This document shows positions 1-8,525 of a DNA stretch of 64,000 nt, in pieces. The notes under the pieces are model-generated. The model was not told the DNA's origin. It ran no database searches and saw nothing but the letters and a program-made list of their open reading frames with translations. This DNA is from Thalassotalea sp. G2M2-11 (lineage in GTDB: Bacteria > Pseudomonadota > Gammaproteobacteria > Enterobacterales > Alteromonadaceae), in assembly GCF_017168195.1 (NCBI RefSeq), contig NZ_JADNYL010000002.1, positions 124,001-188,000 of the forward strand, read 5' to 3'. The position numbers were made by a program, and so were the translations under genes. Position 1 is the stretch's first letter. The number at the start of each line of letters is the position of its first letter.

Positions 1-155
1 TCATTAAAAAACTCCATAATACGATCTTTATGCTGCTGATCCGTTAAATTAAGCCCAGCGTTGGCTAAATGGTTATCCATCGATTGCTTTCTCAAATTTA
101 ATAAAAAAGCAATATCTTCATGTTGTGCTCGGCGAAAGGTAATGATCGTTTTCAT
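1..155 (-). CDS. GNAT-family N-acetyltransferase, C-terminus cut by window edge
   Basis: Only the first 51 codons are present, running off the left edge. The start ATG lies at 155-153. The visible residues begin MKTIITFRRAQHEDIAFLLN and continue with an LRKQSMDNHL segment, the usual first strand and helix of GNAT acetyltransferases of the RimI/PhnO type. The acetyl-CoA loop would be in the missing part, so the substrate cannot be judged. The gene is separated from nudC by about 80 bases with no shared signal, and both are on the minus strand. Confidence 0.7.
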   Translation of the reverse strand, partial: MKTIITFRRAQHEDIAFLLNLRKQSMDNHLANAGLNLTDQQHKDRIMEFFN

Positions 156-232
156 TTAAAAAATAGCGAGATACCATAGTATAAAATTAAATAGTACAAG
201 AATAGTTAATGGTTTTTCCATCACTATCATCG

Positions 233-1204
233 TTAATTTCTTGCTAACCAAAGATCTATTAAGTGACGAGCGATTGACTCTTTCCGAGGCATTTGTGTAT
301 TAGTATTATCCTCTCCCCATTCAGAAAACTGTTCAACCTCTTGTGCAGTATACCAACGAGCGTCTGTCAATTCATTTGGATCAATCGTAATGGTATCAGT
401 TACCGCTTTCGCGATAAAACCTATCATGATCGAATGAGGAAATGGCCAAGGCTGAGATGCAATATACTCGACTTGCTCAACTTCAATACCAGCTTCTTCA
501 AAAACCTCTCTTTTCACCGCTTGTTCTAGTGACTCTCCTGGATCGACAAATCCTGCAAGCGTACTCACTAAATTTTCTGGTAAACGATGATGAGCAGCTA
601 GCAAACACTTTTTCGGCTGATTAGGTTTTACTAACTCCACTAGCATGATAACCGCGGGATCAGTTCGAGGAAACACCGGCTTTTGACATTTTTCATCAAG
701 ACATTGTCGGCTATGCCCTGCTTCAACACTTTGTGTTGCATGACCACAACAGCCACAAAAAAGCGCGCTCTGATGCCAAAGAGAAAGCGCTCTACCATAC
801 GCCAAATTAGCGGCTAGATATTTATCTAAGCGAGCAACAAAATGACGAAAGTTGTGATATTCAACAGTGATAGGGTTTGGCAGGCAATGCTGACGTAAAA
901 ACTTTGTTGCGCTATCAATATCGGTAAACTGTTGTGATAAATCACAAATAAACACAGGGCTATCATGTAAGGTTTCACAGCCTAAAAAATAGCAAATTTT
1001 CATTAATTGCTTTAATGAAAAATTGAGTTCACAGGCAGACAGTGTTAATGCTTCATGAGCAATAAAAAAATAATCGCCCTGCCAGATAGGAATAAAACGA
1101 CTCGCGTCATTAGCTAATTGCGCGCGGATCCAATCATTTGATTTTCGTTCACTATTATTTCGTGCTAATGACATATGAGTTAATGCTAACGCTTGCTCTG
1201 TCAT
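233..1204 (-). CDS. nudC: NAD(H) pyrophosphatase / RNA NAD-decapping hydrolase NudC
   Basis: Nudix hydrolase that cleaves NADH to NMNH and AMP and, in E. coli, removes NAD caps from RNA; expected in the cytoplasm. A four-cysteine zinc ribbon (CGCCGH, then two further Cys near residue 170) precedes the catalytic domain. The Nudix box runs from GFVDPGESLEQAVKREV to FEEAGI, followed by the SQPWPFPHS signature that distinguishes NudC from other Nudix enzymes. At 323 residues it is longer than the 257-residue E. coli enzyme because of a fuller N-terminal domain. The start is supported by a GGGAG about 5 bases upstream. It appears to be monocistronic. Confidence 0.93.
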   Translation of the reverse strand: MTEQALALTHMSLARNNSERKSNDWIRAQLANDASRFIPIWQGDYFFIAHEALTLSACELNFSLKQLMKICYFLGCETLHDSPVFICDLSQQFTDIDSATKFLRQHCLPNPITVEYHNFRHFVARLDKYLAANLAYGRALSLWHQSALFCGCCGHATQSVEAGHSRQCLDEKCQKPVFPRTDPAVIMLVELVKPNQPKKCLLAAHHRLPENLVSTLAGFVDPGESLEQAVKREVFEEAGIEVEQVEYIASQPWPFPHSIMIGFIAKAVTDTITIDPNELTDARWYTAQEVEQFSEWGEDNTNTQMPRKESIARHLIDLWLARN

Positions 1205-1328
1205 ACGTTCTCCCTATTGTAATTTTGTACATCACTCAGCCTACTACAATTAATGTACTATCGTATACTTTATTAGGGTAAGTTGTTCTTTATGGTATAA
1301 ATTTGTTCAAACTGTCACGTTATACTTT

Positions 1329-1754
1329 TTAGTATTTTAACTTTGAGCGCATTGATTTTTTTTGGCTATGTTGCGATTTCTTTTCTAATCGTCTACGTAT
1401 CGATGATTTACTAGGTTTAGTGACTCTGCGTTTTTTTGGTGGCTTAGAATGAGCAGCAATCAATTCATTTAAACGGGTTAAGGCGTCCAAACGGTTCTGC
1501 TCTTGTGTACGGTATTGCTGTGCTTTGATGATGATCTCACCTTGTTTATTAATGCGGCGATCATTTAACGCGAGTAACCGTTGTTTGATTGGCTCAGCTA
1601 AGCTTGAGTTTGCAATATGAAATCGTAAATGAATAGCTGAAGACACTTTATTAACATTTTGACCTCCAGCCCCTTGTGACCTGATCGCCGTAATTTCTAC
1701 TTCATCTATGTCAAAAAAAAATTCATCTTGCACGGTTATGTTGCTCTTAATCAT
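1329..1754 (-). CDS. arfB: Alternative ribosome-rescue factor / peptidyl-tRNA hydrolase ArfB
   Basis: Releases peptides from ribosomes stalled on truncated mRNA. The GGQ catalytic motif is present in IRSQGAGGQNVNKVSSAIHL, and the C-terminus is a long Lys/Arg-rich tail (KPPKKRRV and on), which in ArfB inserts into the empty mRNA channel. I place the start at ATG 1754, giving 141 residues against 140 in E. coli. The open frame extends 14 codons further, but that stretch lies in a terminator hairpin and has no family similarity. It lies downstream of hpf on the same strand, with the hairpin between them, so expression may depend on read-through or a promoter inside hpf. Confidence 0.92.
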   Translation of the reverse strand: MIKSNITVQDEFFFDIDEVEITAIRSQGAGGQNVNKVSSAIHLRFHIANSSLAEPIKQRLLALNDRRINKQGEIIIKAQQYRTQEQNRLDALTRLNELIAAHSKPPKKRRVTKPSKSSIRRRLEKKSQHSQKKSMRSKLKY

Positions 1755-1765
1755 GGGTAAGATCA

Positions 1766-1791
1766 AAAACAGGGGCTCTGGCCCCTGTTTT
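1766..1791 (-). terminator. Rho-independent terminator between hpf and arfB
   Basis: Perfect 11-bp inverted repeat (AAAACAGGGGC / GCCCCTGTTTT) with a 4-base loop, followed on the minus strand by a run of five T. It ends only about 12 bases before the arfB start codon. Confidence 0.85.
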
Positions 1792-1810
1792 ATCAATCAG
1801 TTTGGTTACT

Positions 1811-2167
1811 TTAACCTAAATTTAATGCCTGCACTTTCTCATGGGCAATTTCAGGTGATGTAGTATTCGGTTTGCTATGTAAGTTTGCTTTTAATTGTCC
1901 TTTTCGATGTTTCAACGCAGAGTCTAGTTTTTTTGTTGCGCTTGCAATCGCTGGATACATGATCTCTTCGGTTGATGAAGCAGCAACTTTTGCTCCTTCA
2001 TATTTTGTACTAAGTTCGATACGGTGTTTACCATGCTCTTTCGCTATAATAACCTCTAAAGCAATCAGGGTAGGAAAGTGGGTGGCTATTTTTGAAAACT
2101 TTTCTTGAATATGCTCTCTAATTGAATCAGTAACTTCTACATGGTGACCAGAAATATTAATTTTCAT
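1811..2167 (-). CDS. hpf: Ribosome hibernation promoting factor (short HPF/RaiA family)
   Basis: Small protein that binds the 30S A/P-site region and promotes inactive ribosome dimers in stationary phase. It begins MKINISGHHVEVTDSIREHI, the canonical family start, and has the beta-alpha-beta-beta-beta-alpha pattern ending in a basic helix (KKLDSALKHRKGQLK). At 118 residues it is the short type, lacking the C-terminal dimerisation domain of long HPF. A Shine-Dalgarno sequence AAGGAA precedes the start. It is not next to rpoN as it is in E. coli. A strong terminator follows. Confidence 0.92.
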   Translation of the reverse strand: MKINISGHHVEVTDSIREHIQEKFSKIATHFPTLIALEVIIAKEHGKHRIELSTKYEGAKVAASSTEEIMYPAIASATKKLDSALKHRKGQLKANLHSKPNTTSPEIAHEKVQALNLG

Positions 2168-2305
2168 AGTTGTTCCTTTTTTTGTTGTTACTCAGTATAA
2201 GACTTGGGGTTAAACAGTAAAAACGCAAGTCAAATATGAAAAAACTTTGACGAACATCATCAAGCGATTATTTTTACAACAAAAATAGTTTAAACAACCA
2301 GCAAA

Positions 2306-2815
2306 CTAGAACGCTAAATCGAATAACTTCACTGACTCTTGTTGCGTGGGCAAACTGATATTCTGCTGGTAAGAAAAACCGAGTTTAGTTAATAAGCCAA
2401 TTGATGCCTTATTGTTTGGATGACAAATAGCTTGTAAATGCGTTATCCCTAATTGCTCATGAGCGTGTTTTAACACCGCTACTGAAGATTCGTATCCAAA
2501 GCCTTGCTTACAATACTGAGTTAAAAAAGCAAAACCCAATTCTGGATGCATGATACCGTCACGTTTAATTAAACCCGATAAACCAATCGCTTGGTCGTTA
2601 TCTTTTCGTACACAACAATACAAACTATAACCTAGGGTGCTTTGCATTGCTAAAGGACCTGAGTCGATATAGTTAATGGCATTGGACAAATTTCTAACAC
2701 CTTTATCTCCTATATTAGTCAAAAACGCAGGTTCGTTTAATAACGCTAATATCATCTGGGCATCATTATGTGTGAGTAACCTTAAGTACATTCTTTGCGT
2801 TTCAATAGTATTCAC
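2306..2815 (-). CDS. RimJ/RimL-like GNAT N-acetyltransferase
   Basis: A 169-residue acetyltransferase of the Acetyltransf_3 (RimJ/RimL) type. The N-terminus IETQRMYLRLLTHNDAQMIL and the late segment IGLLTKLGFSYQQ fit that family, in which the acetyl-CoA loop is followed by a 'N..S..ll.klGF' helix. The acceptor is unknown: family members modify ribosomal protein N-termini, amino acids or antibiotics. It stands alone between hpf and a divergent small secreted protein. Confidence 0.82.
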   Translation of the reverse strand: MNTIETQRMYLRLLTHNDAQMILALLNEPAFLTNIGDKGVRNLSNAINYIDSGPLAMQSTLGYSLYCCVRKDNDQAIGLSGLIKRDGIMHPELGFAFLTQYCKQGFGYESSVAVLKHAHEQLGITHLQAICHPNNKASIGLLTKLGFSYQQNISLPTQQESVKLFDLAF

Positions 2816-3018
2816 TCACTACTCCCAATTACATTCATCATTGACCAAAATAAAAAACACTAAAACTTAGTGATTTTGACTAAATATGGAGACACCCTCA
2901 AATAGTCTAACTTTTTTATTCATAGATAAAAATTATTAACCATTTGTTTTATATAAACATTTAAAGTTTGGCATTATCACTGCTATAGCTACTGTGAAGC
3001 ATAGATAGGAGTACAACC

Positions 3019-3348
3019 ATGAAACTTATGACTAAAATTTTAACCACTAGTGCAATCACATTAACATTTGCAGGCATCGCAAATGCAGCTACTTTCACCG
3101 CCAATGATCATTCGCCCGCGACACAATTGTGCATGAAAGCAGCATCTGGCAACCTTGCTGCTTTTGCCTCTGCGGTAAAAAGCTCAGGTTACAGTAAACA
3201 ATTTGTTGTTTACAACATAAAGTGTAATGATAAAAACATTACTGACTTTGTTGCACAACACAGTCAATCACCGGAAAAAATGCTCAAATTAATCAATCAA
3301 GGGCGACATTTTGGTAAAGTAAGTATCACCGATATCGCCGCATTATAA
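3019..3348 (+). CDS. Small secreted protein, DUF3718-like
   Basis: 109 residues with a clear Sec signal peptide (cleavage predicted after GIANA-A, about residue 23). The mature part is about 85 residues with two cysteines (LCMKAAS and NIKCND), likely forming a disulfide in the periplasm. The pattern of an N-terminal Cys helix, VVYNIKCND, then ITDFVAQH resembles the DUF3718 family common in Colwellia and Shewanella. Function is unknown. A TAGGAG Shine-Dalgarno precedes the ATG, and a terminator follows at once, so it is probably monocistronic. Confidence 0.75.
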   Translation: MKLMTKILTTSAITLTFAGIANAATFTANDHSPATQLCMKAASGNLAAFASAVKSSGYSKQFVVYNIKCNDKNITDFVAQHSQSPEKMLKLINQGRHFGKVSITDIAAL

Positions 3349-3386
3349 CCCAATTTATTTAATCATATTTTCTCTGTTATTTTATA

Positions 3387-3413
3387 CAGCCAGATTATCT
3401 GGCTGTTTTTTCT
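3387..3413 (+). terminator. Rho-independent terminator after the DUF3718-like gene
   Basis: 8-bp stem CAGCCAGA / TCTGGCTG with a 3-base loop, followed by six T. Confidence 0.88.
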
Positions 3414-3514
3414 TTAGCAATAAGCAAATTCTCACAGATAAACCATTCCATCACTAAAAGCTTTAACGTTATAATAACGACAAGTAAGTGCTAATTTTCC
3501 TGAGAAATAACAGA

Positions 3515-4624
3515 ATGTTCGATGACATACGTCCTTATCACGATGATGAGGTCAATCAAATAGTTAATCAACTCATTAATGAGGTTGAACTACAATCTTC
3601 TATCGCGCAATTTTCCATGCCAAAGATCAAGAAATTTTGGCCTAGTTTGGCTAATTTTTTAGTCAAATATTCATTAAAAAAGCGTGTCAAACACTTACAT
3701 ACTATCAATGATATTCAGCAAGAAGTTGCCAAATACGTTAATAAAATCATTAAACAAACCACCGATGGTTTTACTTTTGATGGCATAGAAAATGTCAGCA
3801 CAGATAAGCCGTGCTTATTTATCAGTAATCACCGTGATATTGTACTGGATGTCGCTCTGGTAAACTATGCACTGCATCAAAGTCATTTTGATACTGTTGA
3901 AGCTGCTGTTGGCGATAACCTACTGAGCAAGAGCTGGGTTGCTGATTTAATGCGTATCAACAAAAGCTTTATTGTTAAGCGCAGTGAAAAAACTAAACGA
4001 GCCATGCTTAATGCATCTAAGCAATTATCAGCATATATCTATCACAGCCTAACGGAGAAAAACCAACATATTTGGATAGCACAAAAGGAAGGCCGAGCCA
4101 AAGATGGCATCGATAAAACCAATGCAGCGCTGATCTCTATGTTGTTATTAAACAAAGCTAAAGATACCGCTATTAGCGATTACCTTAATCAACTCAATAT
4201 CATCCCTGTGGCGATTTCCTATGAATATGATCCCTGTGATCATGATAAAGCCAAAGAGTTAGCAGAAAAAGAAGCAACTGGTCGATACGAAAAACAAGAG
4301 CATGAAGATCTTAAAAGTATCACCCAAGGTATGCTAGGCTATAAAGGTAAGGTTCATTTATCATTTTGTCCCGCGATTACTGGTGATTTTGCCGATAGTA
4401 AAGCAATTGCTTCAGCAATTGATAAGCAAATAATCAATCATTATCAGTTATATGAAAGTAACCTCAGTGCTTACCAACAACTGAGCAAAAATAGTGATCA
4501 ACAGCAGTCATCACTTGAACAAATCACTACAAGAATGTCACAACTAAACAAAGAACAACAACATTGGTTATTAACTATGTATGCCAACCCTGTTATTGCC
4601 AAGAAAACATTAGAGCAACAATAA
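3515..4624 (+). CDS. PlsC-family 1-acyl-glycerol-3-phosphate acyltransferase-like protein
   Basis: Glycerolipid acyltransferase domain. The catalytic NHxxxxD block is seen as ISNHRDIVLD (about residue 105) and a KEGRAKDG block corresponds to the substrate-binding EGxR motif. There is no strong membrane-spanning segment, unlike classical PlsC, and the C-terminal part is Gln-rich and helical. Family members transfer acyl chains to lysophosphatidate or related lipids; this longer form has no assigned substrate. The frame is open from GTG 3488, but the ATG at 3515, beginning MFDDIRPYHDDEV, is preferred; its Shine-Dalgarno is weak. Confidence 0.8.
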   Translation: MFDDIRPYHDDEVNQIVNQLINEVELQSSIAQFSMPKIKKFWPSLANFLVKYSLKKRVKHLHTINDIQQEVAKYVNKIIKQTTDGFTFDGIENVSTDKPCLFISNHRDIVLDVALVNYALHQSHFDTVEAAVGDNLLSKSWVADLMRINKSFIVKRSEKTKRAMLNASKQLSAYIYHSLTEKNQHIWIAQKEGRAKDGIDKTNAALISMLLLNKAKDTAISDYLNQLNIIPVAISYEYDPCDHDKAKELAEKEATGRYEKQEHEDLKSITQGMLGYKGKVHLSFCPAITGDFADSKAIASAIDKQIINHYQLYESNLSAYQQLSKNSDQQQSSLEQITTRMSQLNKEQQHWLLTMYANPVIAKKTLEQQ

Positions 4625-4696
4625 GTTTGATATAAAACAATTCTTTTTTCTAAAATATTTATATACTAAATGTAAATATAAAATAAAGGAGTGCGG

Positions 4697-5542
4697 ATGC
4701 TAAATCTAGATACACAACAAATGCAAAAAGTTGTCTCAAGCTTCCAAGTCCCCATTAAGCCTGACATCTTAACCAGTATTCAAGAGTTAATGAATGAAGA
4801 AGAGCCCGATATCGCTCAAATTTCACAGCTCATTGCCAATGATGTTGGTATGTCATCCACCATATTAAAAATTATTAATTCTCCATTTTACGGGATGAAC
4901 AGAAGAATATCTGATATAAAACAAGCAGTCATGATGCTTGGCCTAACCACAATTAATAGCTTAGTCATGGCACTCTCATTAAAGGAGTCCTTTAAAGGGC
5001 AAGCGTCAATTTCACTTGAACGCTTTTGGGATGACTCTATGGATGTTGCTAACGCTATGTTATTCCTTGGTCAAAAAGTCAAAAGTGAACTCCCTCCTGA
5101 CGAACTTTACACACTAGGGCTCTTTCATAATTGTGGCATTGCCCTGTTAGCCTTAAAATATAGCGATTACAAAAATACTCTTATTGAAGCAAATAATACC
5201 CAAGTTAACTCTATTGCACTTGAAGAAGAAAAATACCAAACCAATCATGCAGTACTTGGTTACTTTGTCGCAGCTTCTTGGAACTTACCGACAAAACTTT
5301 GTCAGATGATCTTAATCCATCACGATTTTCAAGCAATGAAAAGTGAGCAAGACAGTCAGCTAGCTCTCAGTTTAGCTGTACTAAAAGCGGCTGAAGAGTT
5401 GGTAGCTAAAGCTAAACGTCATCATGAGTCATATGATTGGCCTGAGATAAAAGAATTCGTGCTCGATACCGTTGGCTATTCAGAAGTTGACTTTGCCGAT
5501 ATAGAAGATGACTTTGTCGATCTTTTTAATGAAGTAAAATAA
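4697..5542 (+). CDS. HDOD-domain protein
   Basis: 281 residues almost entirely made of an HDOD domain, a degenerate HD-fold module used in signalling, chemotaxis and stress regulation without known catalysis. Typical features are the helical start, the SSTILKIINSPFYG segment, and the ISDIKQAVMMLGLTTINSLV core. The start is the ATG at 4697: AAAGGAG ends 5 bases before it, whereas the in-frame GTG at 4691 overlaps that site. It follows the acyltransferase by about 70 bases and ends in a strong terminator. Confidence 0.88.
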   Translation: MLNLDTQQMQKVVSSFQVPIKPDILTSIQELMNEEEPDIAQISQLIANDVGMSSTILKIINSPFYGMNRRISDIKQAVMMLGLTTINSLVMALSLKESFKGQASISLERFWDDSMDVANAMLFLGQKVKSELPPDELYTLGLFHNCGIALLALKYSDYKNTLIEANNTQVNSIALEEEKYQTNHAVLGYFVAASWNLPTKLCQMILIHHDFQAMKSEQDSQLALSLAVLKAAEELVAKAKRHHESYDWPEIKEFVLDTVGYSEVDFADIEDDFVDLFNEVK

Positions 5543-5560
5543 TACCGCCAGGAAAACATA

Positions 5561-5585
5561 AAAAACCGCCGTTAGGCGGTTTTTT
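5561..5585. terminator. Bidirectional terminator between HDOD gene and M18 peptidase
   Basis: 10-bp stem AAAAACCGCC / GGCGGTTTTT with loop GTTA and T-rich ends on both strands, sited between convergent genes. Confidence 0.88.
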
Positions 5586-5717
5586 ATCTACAAGATGTAC
5601 GGTCAGTTTTTATATTCCAGACAAAAACTAACTATCTACATCCATGTAAGCAGTGTCACGATAACATGGCTGTGAAGGAGTGCCTATATTAATCAATTCG
5701 CTTATCAGACAATTACC

Positions 5718-7151
5718 TTACTGGTGACGATAAAATACTGACATCGCTTGATACAGTGAATATAAATCGACTTTTGAGCCAACCGCATACGGTGAGTGAA
5801 TTGATAAAATAGGCACACCAAAATCAATCACTTCCATATTATCATTTGATAAATCACTACCTATAGTGCCACCAGATGCTTTACCTTTATAGGTAGAGGT
5901 CTGCCACTGGATATTGCTGTTATCTAAATAATTACGCGTCCACGCCATATATTCAGAGTTCGCATTAAACCCGCCACCATACAGCTTAAGGTTCACCCCT
6001 TGGCCTAGTCGAGGAGCATTACCTAATTCCCAAACGCCTGCCCAACTTGGATTAACACCAGGGTTAACATCAGCAGAAATCACTTTAGTATTTCTCAGCA
6101 TTTTTCGTAGGAAATAATCGTTATAGTTATCACCTTTGTCGTGATATAAAAGTGAGCTCATTAAATCAACTAAATAACTTGAGCTGGCACCGGTATTATT
6201 GATATTCCCTACTTCTTCATTATCAACTAAATATGCGATAGAGGTATATTCTGGCGTATCTTGTTCCATAATGGCATACACAGCGGCAATTGAAGATGCT
6301 TTATCATCATGACCATAAGCTGCGATCATACTGCGATCTAAACCAACATCACGTGGCTTAGTCGCAGGTACTAAGGCTAACTCGGCTGAGACTAAGTCTT
6401 CTTCACTGATATCGTACTGCTGCGCTAAATAGTCAGATACCACATCTTTAATTTTTTTCTCAAAATCTGGTTTTGATGCAATGATAACATCAAGCTCTTC
6501 TTTTTTGATCACGTCACGGCTGGTTCTTTTACGGTTTGGATGATCAACATGAGGTGCAAGGTCTGGCACCATTAAAACAGGATCATTTTCATCAAAACCA
6601 ACGGAAATATTGACCACAGAACCATCTTTTTTATCAACACGACCAACAAGTGCTAAAGGAATGTTGACCCATTGATACGTTTTAATACCACCGTGTACAT
6701 AGGTTTGAAATAAGGCAAACTGTTGTTTTTCGTAAAGAGGACGACCTTTTAACTCAAGTCGTGGTGAATCAATATGAGCCCCCACGATACGAGCACCTTT
6801 TTCAAGCGCTTGTTTACCAATAACAATCAGTGAAATAGTGCGATCACGGTTAACATCATAAAAGCGTGCACCTGGTGTTAACTTGCTATTATCCGTTAAA
6901 CGTTTAAAACCCTGTTTTTCAACACGCTTGATGGTTTCTTTAACAAAGGTTAATTCAGTTGGCGCACGATAAATAAATTCTTTATAGTTTTGAGCATAAG
7001 CTTCAACCTGCTGCAGTTGTTTTTTTGATAGGGTTAACCAGCTAGATTCATGCTTTTTCTTTGTATCTACCGATTCAGTGGCATTGCTCAGTGATGAAAA
7101 CGATAATGCACTAATAATGGCAATATTTGTAAGAGTTGTTCTAAATTTCAT
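5718..7151 (-). CDS. Exported M18-family zinc aminopeptidase
   Basis: 477 residues from the ATG at 7151. The first residues MKFRTTLTNIAIISALSFSS followed by LSNA form a Sec signal peptide, so the enzyme is predicted to be periplasmic or secreted. The M18 metal ligands are visible: GAHIDSPRLELKG (His-x-Asp), GHDDKASSIA (bridging Asp), DNEEVGN (catalytic and metal-binding Glu pair), SADVNPGVNP, and the final His in SIHSPYAVGSKVD. The family removes N-terminal residues, often acidic ones, from peptides. Most bacterial M18 enzymes are cytosolic, so the signal peptide is notable. The frame is open 23 codons further, but that extension does not look like a better start. Confidence 0.87.
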   Translation of the reverse strand: MKFRTTLTNIAIISALSFSSLSNATESVDTKKKHESSWLTLSKKQLQQVEAYAQNYKEFIYRAPTELTFVKETIKRVEKQGFKRLTDNSKLTPGARFYDVNRDRTISLIVIGKQALEKGARIVGAHIDSPRLELKGRPLYEKQQFALFQTYVHGGIKTYQWVNIPLALVGRVDKKDGSVVNISVGFDENDPVLMVPDLAPHVDHPNRKRTSRDVIKKEELDVIIASKPDFEKKIKDVVSDYLAQQYDISEEDLVSAELALVPATKPRDVGLDRSMIAAYGHDDKASSIAAVYAIMEQDTPEYTSIAYLVDNEEVGNINNTGASSSYLVDLMSSLLYHDKGDNYNDYFLRKMLRNTKVISADVNPGVNPSWAGVWELGNAPRLGQGVNLKLYGGGFNANSEYMAWTRNYLDNSNIQWQTSTYKGKASGGTIGSDLSNDNMEVIDFGVPILSIHSPYAVGSKVDLYSLYQAMSVFYRHQ

Positions 7152-7284
7152 AGGGTTATTATTTCTCTTGAAAAGACTCACAATAATGATAAAAGCTATT
7201 AGCCAGCGATGACAAGTCAAATTGGCTTATATACGATTAATTGACTAAATATAGAGATAAAATAGATTTTCAAAGGAATAATAG

Positions 7285-8214
7285 ATGAAACTGATAACCA
7301 GCTCTTGTATATGGAATAAAGGTGCCCACAATGCATTTACCGATTTATGTGAATATAACGGTCAGTATTTTTGCTGCTTTCGTCAAGCTCAAAAACATGT
7401 CAGTAGTGATGGTATCATTCAAGTACTGGTCTCAGATAATCTTACCGACTGGCGCCTCTCTAGCACAGTTAGAGAAAACAATTTCGACTTGCGAGATCCG
7501 AAACTTTCGGTTACTCCATCAGGCAAACTTGGGTTACTTTATGGGAAAGTACAACGAAACAAACATAAAACAACATTTTTACAAAGCGCATTTTGTCAAT
7601 CTACTAATGGGATCACTTGGTCAGCAAGTAAGTTAATCGCTAAACAGAGTCAATGGTTGTGGCGATTATCTTGGCATCAAGGACAAGCTTATGGCATTAG
7701 CTATGGTGAGCAAAAAACCATGTTATATAAAGGTCAGCCAAATGGTACTTTAGATTGTATAGACGATAATTTATTTTCAAAACAACGCTATGGTAAAGGC
7801 TACCCAAATGAAAGCGATATTGTGTTTCTGCCAGATAATAGTGCACTCGCTATTTTAAGAAGAGATGCAGATACCTGCACAGCACAATTAGGGCGAAGTA
7901 AATATCCTTACACACAATGGCAATGGTTTGATTTAAAACAATATATCGGCGGGCCGGCCCTGATCAGATATAATGATCAAGTCATAGTAGCGGGTCGATC
8001 ATTTTCCTCAGCGCATGGCTGTAAGACCTGCCTTTGGCAGGTAAACTTACAAAATAATCAAGTGGAAAAACTATTAACATTACCTTCAACTGGAGACACA
8101 AGCTACCCAGGTCTACTGATCAAGGATACGCAATTAATTGTCAGTTATTACTCCGAACACCAAGCAAATAAATCCTCAATATTTTTGGCGAAAGTGCAAC
8201 TGAAGACAAGCTAA
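7285..8214 (+). CDS. Sialidase-superfamily-like beta-propeller protein, function unknown
   Basis: 309 residues with no signal peptide and no membrane segment. Repeated blade-like elements (GIIQVLVSDNLTDWRLS, LRDPKLSVTPSGKLGLLYG, NGITWSASKLIA, YPNESDIVFLPDNSALAILR) and the opening WNKGAHNAFTDL resemble the sialidase/neuraminidase-fold proteins annotated as exo-alpha-sialidase-like in environmental bacteria. Canonical sialidase Arg triad positions cannot be confirmed by eye. A strong AAAGGA Shine-Dalgarno precedes the ATG. Its stop overlaps the end of azlD by 4 bases in convergent orientation. No carbohydrate genes lie nearby. Confidence 0.55.
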   Translation: MKLITSSCIWNKGAHNAFTDLCEYNGQYFCCFRQAQKHVSSDGIIQVLVSDNLTDWRLSSTVRENNFDLRDPKLSVTPSGKLGLLYGKVQRNKHKTTFLQSAFCQSTNGITWSASKLIAKQSQWLWRLSWHQGQAYGISYGEQKTMLYKGQPNGTLDCIDDNLFSKQRYGKGYPNESDIVFLPDNSALAILRRDADTCTAQLGRSKYPYTQWQWFDLKQYIGGPALIRYNDQVIVAGRSFSSAHGCKTCLWQVNLQNNQVEKLLTLPSTGDTSYPGLLIKDTQLIVSYYSEHQANKSSIFLAKVQLKTS

Positions 8215-8525
8215 TTCATCAGTAAGCGTAGAGCGACAAACACAGCAACACTGCTAAATAAAGTCAGGTATATACTTTTAGTTTTTGCTGCAACCAATAA
8301 AGCAATTGTTGCAGCAATTAAGTAGGGATTGGTGACGCTTAATGCTAGCTGATTATCTTGTATTAAGATGATCGGCAGCCAGATAGCTGTTAATACAGCA
8401 GGCGCACTAAAGCTTAAAAAACTAACCATTTTAGCACCTAACCGAATTGGCAATTTAGGATGAATAAATAAATAGCGCGTAGTAAATGATATCAACGCCA
8501 TAAGCATGATAGTCACTAATGTCAT
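8211..8525 (-). CDS. azlD: AzlD-family branched-chain amino acid export subunit
   Basis: 104 residues, nearly all hydrophobic, with about three or four membrane helices. It is the small partner of AzlC in the LIV-E (YgaZH-type) exporter of branched-chain amino acids. Its ATG directly follows the azlC stop (TAG-ATG), which indicates translational coupling. Substrate range in this organism is inferred from the family only. Confidence 0.87.
   Translation of the reverse strand: MTLVTIMLMALISFTTRYLFIHPKLPIRLGAKMVSFLSFSAPAVLTAIWLPIILIQDNQLALSVTNPYLIAATIALLVAAKTKSIYLTLFSSVAVFVALRLLMN

Noticed and set aside
1755-1796. N-terminal extension of arfB (MIKQGPEPLFLILP)
   Set aside because: These codons lie across the terminator hairpin 1766-1791, and ArfB homologues start at the second Met.
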